A stretch of 27,676 nt of DNA from GCA-016432345 sp964544105. Lineage in GTDB: Bacteria; Patescibacteriota; Microgenomatia; Levybacterales; UBA12049. Made by a program: the position numbers and the translations under genes. The stretch lies in contig CAZIZQ010000011.1 of the NCBI GenBank assembly GCA_964544105.1, forward strand, positions 1-27,676. Direction: 5' to 3'. The notes beneath the pieces were generated by a model. The model did not search any database. It was not told the DNA's origin and saw only the letters and a program-made list of their open reading frames with translations. Shown piece by piece: positions 22,011-27,676 of the stretch. Positions within the stretch are counted from its first letter, which is position 1, and each line of letters starts with the position of its first letter.

Positions 22011-22083
22011 TGAGCCGGACAGGTCTCGAACCTGTAACCTATTCCTTAAGAGGGAATTGCTCTACCAATTGAGCTACCGGCCC
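22011..22083 (-). tRNA. tRNA-Lys (anticodon CTT)
   Basis: Minus-strand cloverleaf. The acceptor arms GGGCCGG and CCGGCTC pair with one G-U. The D arm is GCTC/GAGC. The anticodon stem is ATTCC/GGAAT with loop CTCTTAA, so the anticodon is CTT. The T arm is ACAGG-TTCGAGA-CCTGT. The discriminator is A at 22011. The following bases are CAA, so CCA is not encoded. Upstream on the same strand are TTGCTT (22127-22122), 17 bp and TATACT (22104-22099), 15 bases before the tRNA. Confidence 0.95.
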
Positions 22084-22146
22084 ATATAAACGAATATCAG
22101 TATACTACATGAAAAACATTGAAGCAATAAACTTTATTAGACTTTT

Positions 22147-22155
22147 TGCTATAAT
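22147..22155 (+). promoter_or_regulatory. Extended -10 for tRNA-Arg
   Basis: TGCTATAAT ends nine bases before the tRNA 5' end at 22165. Confidence 0.6.
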
Positions 22156-22164
22156 GGATATGAC

Positions 22165-22241
22165 GCGCCTGTAGCTCAGCGGATTAGAGCACTTCGCTTC
22201 GGACGAAGGGGTCGGGGGTCCAATTCCCTCCAGGCGCACCA
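22165..22241 (+). tRNA. tRNA-Arg (anticodon TCG), CCA encoded
   Basis: The acceptor arms GCGCCTG and CAGGCGC are followed by A and an encoded CCA (22239-22241). The D arm is GCTC/GAGC. The anticodon stem is CTTCG/CGAAG with loop CTTCGGA, anticodon TCG. The T stem is GGGGG/CCCTC with loop TCCAATT, where C replaces the second T of the usual TTC. Unlike the neighbouring tRNA-Lys gene, the CCA end is genomic. The flippase-like gene begins 16 bases downstream. Confidence 0.95.
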
Positions 22242-22256
22242 GCTACATTTTTCTAA

Positions 22257-24554
22257 ATGAAACAACGCCTACTAAATCTTACCAAAGTATTCCTTGGTTG
22301 GCCGATAACTATTTTATCATTCTTTTTTATCTACCGGATATTTTCCGAAAAAACAAATACCCTTTCATTTTCTTTTTCAGATATCAATTTTATTTTACTT
22401 TCAACAAGCATATTCTGTTTCTTTTTATATTTTTATTTTAGAGTCATTTTGTGGCAACGAATACTATCGCTAAAAAACCTCCGTGTTCCTTTTCTTACCA
22501 CTGCTTTTTATTGGTCAACGTCTGAAATAAAACGTTTTATACCTGGTAATATATGGTCGTCAGTTGCCCGCATCCATCACTTTTCCGAAAAAGAGGGTGG
22601 CAAAAAAGAAATTTTTTTTTCTATTATTGAAGAAGCAAAAATTGTCGTTATAAGTAGCCTTATCATCTCTATTTTTTCTTTTTCATTTATTTTTTCAACA
22701 TTATTGCCAATTATACCAACACTAATATTGGCTGGTTTTTATCTTTATCGTAGCCCAAAAAATTGGGTACTCCTTATATATGGTACTGTCGCATTTTTCT
22801 GTTTTGGCCTTGGTACTTATCTTTCTATCGCCTCTATATCTGCACTTTCTCCTTATTATATAGTTACCTTTGTCTCTTTTTTTTCTTTTTGTTACCTTAT
22901 TGGCTACCTTTCATTTATTGTCCCCATGGGTCTGGGAATAAGAGAAACAATAATGACTATTGGACTTTCCCGCTTTATTGCAGAATCTTCTGCTGCAATT
23001 GCTTCTGTTTATACACGGGTAATTCTAATTACTGCCGAAGTACTCTTTTTTGGTCTTTCTTTTTTTCTTTACAAAACAAAAGATGACTACACCAAAAAAA
23101 TAATTGGCAGACTACAAAAACACTGGTATATTGTCGTTTTGTTTTTAGGAATTTTTTTCTATATTTTATATTTTTCTGCCGCCAGTATTACCAGATACGA
23201 CAATTTTTATACCGGCCGTTTCGATCTGGGCAATATGGACCAAACTGTCTGGAATACATCTCGTGGAAGAATATTTCAGCTAACCGACCCTGATGGAACA
23301 CAAATTGTTTCCCGTCTTGCATACCACGCAGATTTTATTCTTATTTTTTTAGCCCCTTTCTATATGATTTGGTCTGATCCTCGCTTACTTCTTTTTATAC
23401 AAACATTAATACTTGCCTGCGGCACAATATTAATTTATCTAATCGCAAACCATATTTTCTCCAAAAAATCGTTTGTGTCCGCCTCGCGCTCGAGTCGAGA
23501 CGGGCTTCTTTTTGCCTTTCTTTATTTATTTAACCCCCACATCCAGCATGCAAACCTATATGACTTTCATGCAGTTACACTTACCACAACCTTAATACTT
23601 TCAGCATTTTATTTTTTGCAAAAAAAGAAATTGGTATTTTTTGTTTTATTTTCTGTCCTAGCCGGATTAACAAAAGAAAATGTCTGGCTCGTTGTTGGTT
23701 TTCTTGGAGGATATCTTTTCATGCGAGAAAATAAAAATAGAGAACGTTATCTTGGTGCAACAATTTTTGTTGTTTGTATGATACTTTTTTACTATCTCGT
23801 TTCCACTGCAATTCCTAATGCCAGAGGAGCACAACACTTCGCCATTTCCTACTATGCCGATTTTGGTAACAGCCCATCTTCTATTATTTCAAATATTATT
23901 TTTTCTCCCCTAAAGACAATTGGCGCAATTTTGCAACCAGACAGAATCTCATACATGTTTCAACTATTTCTTCCTACAGGATTTCTGGCTTTTTTTTCTC
24001 CTTTGTATCTTGTTTTTGCCGCTCCGGACTTTGCAATAAATTTATTAAGTAACAACAGCCAACTACGACAACTCTATTTCCACTACAATTCAGTAATCAC
24101 ACCATTTATTTTTATTTCATCTATGTATGGTGTAAAAAATATATATGCTTACTCACCAAAAATTGCCCGTTTTCTCCCGTTCTATCTTATTTTTGCTGCT
24201 GTTTTTGGAGCCTACCAATACGGACCACTACCCGGAGCCAAAAACCCAAATGTTGCCATGTTTACTGCACCGCTGGTTAATAAAGAAGTTATTACTCACT
24301 ATTTACAAAGCATTAAAAAACGCTATAGTGTCGCGGCAACAAATAACCTTGGTTCTCATTTGTCGCGCCGGCAAAAAGTATTTACTATTCCAACTGGACT
24401 GCACGAAGCGGATATTGTGGTATTTCTGCTTAACGATCCTTTTGCCCAGCCATCGCTTGCTGCGCAAAAACAAATGGTAATGGATCTAAAACAAGACAAA
24501 AATTACCAGCTTATTTTCGAAAAAGACGATTTCGTTGCATTTCAAAAAAAGTAA
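22257..24554 (+). CDS. Fusion of flippase-like (LPG synthase TM) domain and DUF2079 membrane protein
   Basis: A 765-residue polytopic membrane protein. Residues 1 to about 280 resemble the lysylphosphatidylglycerol synthase transmembrane/UPF0104 family: WSTSEIKRFIPGNIWSSVARI with a downstream EEAK, and YLSFIVPMGLGIRETIMTIGLS (the 'lPgGlGvrE' motif). From about 312 it matches DUF2079: YDNFYTGRFDLGNMDQTVWNT, then HADFILIFLAPFY, LFNPHIQHANLYDFHAVTL and GLTKENVWLVV. DUF2079 proteins resemble GT-C glycosyltransferases in topology, but activity is unproven. The fusion could couple lipid-linked substrate handling to a membrane transferase, which is an inference. A weak -10 (TACATT, 22244-22249) is seven bases before the ATG. 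Confidence 0.8.
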   Translation: MKQRLLNLTKVFLGWPITILSFFFIYRIFSEKTNTLSFSFSDINFILLSTSIFCFFLYFYFRVILWQRILSLKNLRVPFLTTAFYWSTSEIKRFIPGNIWSSVARIHHFSEKEGGKKEIFFSIIEEAKIVVISSLIISIFSFSFIFSTLLPIIPTLILAGFYLYRSPKNWVLLIYGTVAFFCFGLGTYLSIASISALSPYYIVTFVSFFSFCYLIGYLSFIVPMGLGIRETIMTIGLSRFIAESSAAIASVYTRVILITAEVLFFGLSFFLYKTKDDYTKKIIGRLQKHWYIVVLFLGIFFYILYFSAASITRYDNFYTGRFDLGNMDQTVWNTSRGRIFQLTDPDGTQIVSRLAYHADFILIFLAPFYMIWSDPRLLLFIQTLILACGTILIYLIANHIFSKKSFVSASRSSRDGLLFAFLYLFNPHIQHANLYDFHAVTLTTTLILSAFYFLQKKKLVFFVLFSVLAGLTKENVWLVVGFLGGYLFMRENKNRERYLGATIFVVCMILFYYLVSTAIPNARGAQHFAISYYADFGNSPSSIISNIIFSPLKTIGAILQPDRISYMFQLFLPTGFLAFFSPLYLVFAAPDFAINLLSNNSQLRQLYFHYNSVITPFIFISSMYGVKNIYAYSPKIARFLPFYLIFAAVFGAYQYGPLPGAKNPNVAMFTAPLVNKEVITHYLQSIKKRYSVAATNNLGSHLSRRQKVFTIPTGLHEADIVVFLLNDPFAQPSLAAQKQMVMDLKQDKNYQLIFEKDDFVAFQKK

Positions 24555-24563
24555 AGCTATGAT
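24535..24563 (+). promoter_or_regulatory. Promoter for the ATP-cone/Mrr gene
   Basis: TTGCAT (24535-24540), a 17-bp spacer, TATGAT (24558-24563), then six bases to the ATG at 24570. It overlaps the end of the DUF2079 gene. Confidence 0.6.
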
Positions 24564-24569
24564 AGAGAT

Positions 24570-25379
24570 ATGATATTAGTTACTAAAGCAAACGGAGAAA
24601 AAGAGCCGTTTAGCGAAGCAAAAGTACAGGGCTCTATTGAGCGAGCTGGCATAGCAAAAGAAATTAGAGAGCAAGTACTTTCCCATATTTATGAAAAACT
24701 CTACGATGGCATTCCCACATCCAAAATTTACCACCACATCAGCGAATTTTTAGGTAAATTCAATCCTCGTGCAAAAGCAAAATACAGCTTAAAACAGGCA
24801 ATTATGAAATTAGGCCCAACAGGTTATCCATTTGAAGATTTCGTTGCGGAAATCTTAAAAACCCAGGGGTATCAAACTCAAACACGGCAAATTTTACAAG
24901 GCGCTTGCATAACACACGAAATAGATGTTGTTGCCACAAAAAATTCCGAAAAAATAATGGTTGAGGCAAAATTTCATAATATGCCGGGAATAAAAACAAA
25001 TGTCCATGTTGCGTTGTACACAAAAGCCCGATTTGACGACATTGCCACGAGAAATAACTTTACCAAAGCATGGATTGTTACCAATACAAAAGTAACAACC
25101 GATGCAATTGCTTATGCAGAATGTCAAAACATTACAATTATCGCTTGGGAATACCCTCAAAAAGGCAATTTACGCGACCTCATCGAACAGTCTGGTCTTG
25201 CACCAATTACCAGCATTACCGAGTTCTCACCAAACGATATTCAAAAACTTCTTGAAAACGGCATTGTGCTATGCCGCGATATCTGTAAAAAGCCAGAAAT
25301 CCTAAATCTTCTGGACCTACCGGAGGATAAAAAGAAACACATCCTAGACCAAGCCGCCTTCGTCTGCAACCTATCATGA
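24570..25379 (+). CDS. ATP-cone domain fused to Mrr-like restriction endonuclease
   Basis: A 269-residue protein. Residues 2 to about 85 are an ATP-cone: VTKANGEKEPFSEAKVQGSI, ending in FNPRAKAKYSLKQAIMKLGPTG, as in NrdR and ribonucleotide reductase. Residues about 86-195 are an Mrr_cat-type PD-(D/E)xK nuclease: YPFEDFVAEIL (Glu89 or Asp90 region), HEIDVVA (Asp119) and IMVEAKFHN (Glu132, Lys134). The last 70 residues (SITEFSPNDIQKLLENGIVLCRDI) look like a small helical, HhH-like domain. The ATP-cone suggests control of DNA cleavage by ATP/dATP level. No methyltransferase or other restriction gene is adjacent, so a type IV-like or repair role is possible. The stop overlaps the EamA start (ATGA). 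Confidence 0.85.
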   Translation: MILVTKANGEKEPFSEAKVQGSIERAGIAKEIREQVLSHIYEKLYDGIPTSKIYHHISEFLGKFNPRAKAKYSLKQAIMKLGPTGYPFEDFVAEILKTQGYQTQTRQILQGACITHEIDVVATKNSEKIMVEAKFHNMPGIKTNVHVALYTKARFDDIATRNNFTKAWIVTNTKVTTDAIAYAECQNITIIAWEYPQKGNLRDLIEQSGLAPITSITEFSPNDIQKLLENGIVLCRDICKKPEILNLLDLPEDKKKHILDQAAFVCNLS

Positions 25380-25762
25380 ACTGGCAAATACTTATTGCTG
25401 TAAGCCTTCTTTGTTATTCCATAACTACATTATTACAACGGGTTTTTCTTAAAGACACCAAAATAAATCCTGCATTATTTGCCATATGTTTTCAATTTTT
25501 TACTGGGATATTTATAGGGATATTCGGATTTGCCGTAAGTGATATGTCTTTCCCTTCATTACAACCGTTTTTAGGAAATTTACTTCTTATGGCAGTCCTA
25601 TATGGACTAGCTAATACTCTTATATTTAAGGCTCTAAAACAGATTGAGGCCTCGCGGTTTGCTATTATTTTCTCAAGTCGCACGCTCTTTACCATTCTTG
25701 CTTCTTCGCTTCTTCTTAAAGAGGGCCTAACCCTACAGCAATTTGTTTTGGATTTGCTTTAA
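25376..25762 (+). pseudogene. EamA-family transporter, N-terminal half (frameshifted)
   Basis: 128 codons with about four hydrophobic segments, matching the first EamA repeat of drug/metabolite transporters: SLLCYSITTLLQRVFLK at the start and FSSRTLFTILASSLLLKEGLTLQQF at the end. After QQF the frame runs into VLDLL and a stop at 25760-25762. An intact protein would continue into the last helix of the repeat (about 'lGalLIllG'). The second repeat is in another frame just downstream. The start overlaps the previous stop (ATGA), so translation is probably coupled. This is either a genuine disruption, a sequencing or assembly deletion near the junction, or two separately made half-transporters. 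Confidence 0.65.
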
Positions 25763-25773
25763 CTAATGATAGT

Positions 25774-26127
25774 ATGCTACTTAAATCATTTCCTCTATAT
25801 CCTTATGCTTTTATTAATGTTATTTTTCCTACAATATTTCTTTGTTTACTCAATATTTCTAAAATAAAGGAAGTATCCTTTTTCTTCCAATCAAAATTAC
25901 TTACAAAAATACTTGTTATGTGCTTTTTGTACGCCGTGAGCGTACTAACATTCTTTTCTGCTCTACAAACAAATGGTAACTCTTCACAAATTTCCGCAAT
26001 TAGCACAGTCAGCGTTATTATTACAGTTTTGCTCGCAATAATCTTTCTCAAAGAACGAGACAATATGGGCAAAAAAATACTCGGTGCTATTTTGAGCTTT
26101 ATCGGCCTACTTCTTCTCAATATCTAA
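25774..26127 (+). pseudogene. EamA-family transporter, C-terminal half (frameshifted)
   Basis: 117 codons from the ATG at 25774. The frame is open upstream into the first half, where it reads CFGFALTNDSMLLK, a plausible join. About four hydrophobic segments end in ISTVSVIITVLLAIIFLKERDNMGKKILGAILSFIGLLLLNI, the classical end of the second EamA repeat. Joined with the upstream half, the product would have about 250 residues or slightly more, somewhat short of the usual 280-300. Comparison with the family suggests that several codons plus a frame are lost around 25740-25760. No recognisable -10 lies before 25774. Confidence 0.65.
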
Positions 26128-26132
26128 ATATA

Positions 26133-26176
26133 ATGTACCGTTTCGCGAAGCTATTCCGATCCCGGATCGGAATTAT
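26133..26176 (+). repeat. Dispersed element, copy 2 (GCGAAGC mini-hairpin plus palindrome)
   Basis: Second copy of the element at 7762-7806. CGCGAAGCTATTCCGATCCC is followed by GGATCGG, making a near-perfect palindrome CCGATCC-C-GGATCGG. AATTATAGCT extends the pairing with AGCTATT across a small bulge. It fills the 45-bp gap between the convergent EamA and dinB genes and contains the dinB stop codon. A TATAAT at 26129-26134 runs into its left edge. Confidence 0.85.
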
Positions 26177-27414
26177 AGCTGCGATGTGGTATCGGCGAGT
26201 TTGGTACGCTCGTACTTATCTACCATATAGCCGTTAGGCATTGTTGTTAATTTATCTGCATAGAGTAAAAAACCATTACGGATAGTATGATCGCCGAATT
26301 TTTCATTGATTGCATCTACTGCACGGATAAGTTTTTCTCTTTTATAATCTTTATCAAAAAGTGATTGCATAACATATTTCTCATCTTCAAGGTTTGCCGC
26401 CCATACACTTATCATACGAACATACTCCCATTGCTTATTTTTCAATAACAAAAGACACATTGAAAACAACTCATTCCCAGTGCTCAAAAAAAGGTGGCTT
26501 GTTTGTTGTTGGTGAAAAACTTCTGACCCACGAATACCTAAACCGACTGTCCGGGCTTTTTTCTTTAGTCTTCGTAGTTTTATCCCAACTTCTTCACATA
26601 ACTCATAAATATTTTGTAAAACAATTCGTTTGTTATATTCGTTTTTTGGCAAACAGTAATTACGACCTACTGACTTTACAGCTGGCGTTTGGGTATACGA
26701 AACAATGGGGGAGTCGTCTATTGCTAAACCAACGCGTTTTAGAAATGTTGCTTCAGCCGGACCAAATTCAGAAATAAGAAGCTGCAAGGGGACCCCTTGT
26801 AATTGTAAAAGTGAATAAATGCCAATTTTATTAAGTCTAAAACGAATTCGCTCGCCGATACCACAGATATCAGTCAGTTTTGCTTGGGCGTAAATATTGT
26901 TGAGATTCTCTGGCGTAATAGGAACAACGCCGTTGGGCTTCTTAAGACCAGACGCTAATTTCGCCAACATTTTATTGTAGGAAATACCAATTGAAACAGT
27001 AATGTACTCTCCAATTTCTTTTGTGATACGTTTTTTTATAATAGAAACAAGATTGTCTGTATTGTTAAATAAATGAACACTATGTGTAACATCAATAAAT
27101 ACTTCATCAATTGAGAAAACCTCAACGTAAGGAGAGTAATCTTTTGCAATTGAGATAAACTTCTTTGCAACTTCCCAATACTTTACAAAATCCGCAGAAA
27201 TAAATTGGATGGCGGGACAAATTTTCTTTGCTTCATAAGTATTTGAGGGCGAGCGAACTCCATACTTCTTAGCCTCGCGGGATGCAGCAATAATACAAGT
27301 ACGACCGTTTGTGGCGGTAATACCAATTGGCCGTCCTCGAAGTCGGGGATTATATTGCTGTTCAACACTGGCAAAAAACGAATCAAAATCAATATGGAGA
27401 ATAACCCGTTGCAT
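26173..27414 (-). CDS. dinB: DNA polymerase IV (Y-family)
   Basis: A 413-residue protein from the ATG at 27414. A longer frame (27489) would run through the promoter region and is rejected. The palm carboxylates are present: IDFDSFFASVEQQ (Asp9, Asp11 region) and FSIDEVFIDVT (Asp103, Glu104). The aromatic pair FF at 13-14 contains the likely steric gate. ICGIGERIRFRLNKIGI is the helix-hairpin-helix in the thumb, and a little-finger domain follows. DinB performs error-prone translesion synthesis. The C-terminus lacks a clear clamp-binding QL(S/D)LF motif; it ends ERTKLADTTSQL. TATAAT lies six bases before the ATG, with no recognised LexA box. The gene is divergent from the T-box gene. Confidence 0.95.
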   Translation of the reverse strand: MQRVILHIDFDSFFASVEQQYNPRLRGRPIGITATNGRTCIIAASREAKKYGVRSPSNTYEAKKICPAIQFISADFVKYWEVAKKFISIAKDYSPYVEVFSIDEVFIDVTHSVHLFNNTDNLVSIIKKRITKEIGEYITVSIGISYNKMLAKLASGLKKPNGVVPITPENLNNIYAQAKLTDICGIGERIRFRLNKIGIYSLLQLQGVPLQLLISEFGPAEATFLKRVGLAIDDSPIVSYTQTPAVKSVGRNYCLPKNEYNKRIVLQNIYELCEEVGIKLRRLKKKARTVGLGIRGSEVFHQQQTSHLFLSTGNELFSMCLLLLKNKQWEYVRMISVWAANLEDEKYVMQSLFDKDYKREKLIRAVDAINEKFGDHTIRNGFLLYADKLTTMPNGYMVDKYERTKLADTTSQL

Positions 27415-27420
27415 ACAATA

Positions 27421-27426
27421 ATTATA
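27421..27426 (-). promoter_or_regulatory. Leaderless -10 for dinB
   Basis: Minus-strand TATAAT (27426-27421), six bases before the ATG at 27414. It decides the dinB start. Confidence 0.6.
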
Positions 27427-27431
27427 AGCCA

Positions 27432-27460
27432 TTGACAAAGAAAAAAATATCTGGTATTTT
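27432..27460 (+). promoter_or_regulatory. Promoter for the T-box-controlled gene
   Basis: TTGACA (27432-27437), a 17-bp spacer, TATTTT (27455-27460) with an extended TGG before the hexamer (27452-27454). The predicted start is near 27467. This is the best-matching -35 in the window, and the only one leading into a long leader. Confidence 0.7.
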
Positions 27461-27466
27461 AATAAT

Positions 27467-27671
27467 GCGTTGATGGAGAAACCCGCCAACTGGCGAGGCT
27501 AGAGCTCCGGAGCAAGTTTTCGAAAAAGTCCTGAAGCTTTATCGAAGGAAAAGTAGAAAACAAACATAAGTTAACTGTTAAGGCTTATACAGTTAAAAAG
27601 CAAGGTGGCACCACGGTAATTGACCGTCCTTGTAAGTTTCGATTTAATCGAGATTTACATGGGCGGTTTTT
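27467..27671 (+). promoter_or_regulatory. T-box riboswitch leader (tRNA-sensing transcription attenuator)
   Basis: The antiterminator is explicit. AAGG (27602-27605), then the seven-base T-box bulge TGGCACC (27606-27612), ACGG, a loop, CCGT (27624-27627) and CCTT (27628-27631) give two perfect 4-bp helices around the UGGNACC bulge that binds a tRNA NCCA end. A Stem III-like hairpin is formed by TTAACTGT (27571-27578) and ACAGTTAA (27589-27596). Stem I lies in 27470-27560, including hairpins CGCC/GGCG and GCTCCGGAGC, but I could not assign the specifier codon. C in the TGGC position would pair with a tRNA whose discriminator base is G, which fits Ser, Asp, Asn, Glu, Gln or Trp. The controlled gene starts at or beyond the window edge and is probably an aminoacyl-tRNA synthetase or amino-acid transporter. 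Confidence 0.85.
27624..27671 (+). terminator. Rho-independent terminator of the T-box leader
   Basis: CCGTCC (27624-27629) pairs with GGGCGG (27661-27666) with one G-U. TGTAA/TTTACA and TCGAT/ATCGA continue the stem, and TTTTT (27667-27671) follows. The 5' arm CCGTCCTT is shared with the antiterminator, so the two structures exclude each other. Confidence 0.85.
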
Positions 27672-27676
27672 ATATG

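Noticed and set aside
22763..23086. 107-codon hydrophobic frame inside the flippase/DUF2079 gene
   Set aside because: It is an out-of-frame translation of T-rich membrane-protein DNA and has no support of its own.
26394..26777. Plus-strand 127-codon frame opposite dinB
   Set aside because: It is antisense to well-conserved Y-family polymerase sequence and has no start signal or family features.
1..27676. Alternative genetic code (TGA as Gly or Trp) as in some CPR groups
   Set aside because: TGA ends uvrA, the metallopeptidase and the ATP-cone/Mrr genes at sensible positions, and Trp is encoded by TGG throughout.

Overview
The window is AT-rich, densely packed bacterial DNA. The most likely source is a draft genome of a Candidate Phyla Radiation (Patescibacteria) bacterium, probably of the Microgenomates type. 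This is inferred from gene content and style, not from a marker tree. Several housekeeping proteins are shortened (HolA, UvrC, the cysteine ligase). No amino-acid, fatty-acid or cofactor pathway is present. Many genes encode membrane or secreted proteins specific to such lineages. TGA is used as an ordinary stop, so the code is the standard bacterial one. A run of ten Ns marks an assembly gap inside the cysteine ligase gene.

Layout. 1-3480: the tail of a MscS channel, an acyl-CoA dehydrogenase-like protein, then a divergent pair made of a PIG-L deacetylase (minus) and a cysteinyl-tRNA synthetase of the MshC-like type (plus). 3486-6389: a secreted glycosidase-like protein, a YkuK-type RNase H-fold protein, a small HELLH metallopeptidase and a short DNA polymerase III delta subunit. 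6399-9610: sugar-phosphate genes (phosphohexomutase, inositol-phosphatase-like enzyme, bifunctional phosphoglucose/phosphomannose isomerase). 9668-11417: a soluble GAF histidine kinase and a single-domain response regulator that overlap tail to tail. 11489-17152: uvrA, a membrane-anchored transglutaminase and uvrC, all overlapping. 17155-20100, minus: a holin-like membrane protein, yvcK, secG and an anchored family-5 solute-binding protein. 20156-22241: a DUF2130 nuclease-like protein, a SurA/PrsA-like chaperone, an orphan DUF433 protein, tRNA-Lys(CTT) and tRNA-Arg(TCG). 22257-26127: a flippase-like/DUF2079 fusion, an ATP-cone/Mrr nuclease fusion and an EamA transporter split by a frameshift. 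26173-27676: dinB (minus) and, divergently, a T-box leader for a gene beyond the window edge.

Regulation is the most coherent theme. Most genes lack a Shine-Dalgarno sequence. Instead they carry a clear -10 box, often an extended TGnTATAAT and sometimes with a TTGACA-like -35 at 17-18 bp, ending only 6-9 nt before the ATG. This predicts leaderless or nearly leaderless transcripts, and it decides several start codons (secG, the holin-like gene, DUF2130, the SurA-like gene, DUF433, dinB). In five places the stop codon of the preceding gene lies inside the -10 box of the next gene. Two divergent gene pairs have overlapping promoters.

There is no CRISPR array, insertion sequence, integrase or rRNA. 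No gene-free stretch exceeds 300 bases; the longest, about 260 bases upstream of dinB to the right edge, is filled by two promoters and the T-box leader. A 45-bp element with a GCGAAGC mini-hairpin and an adjacent palindrome occurs twice, 18 kb apart.
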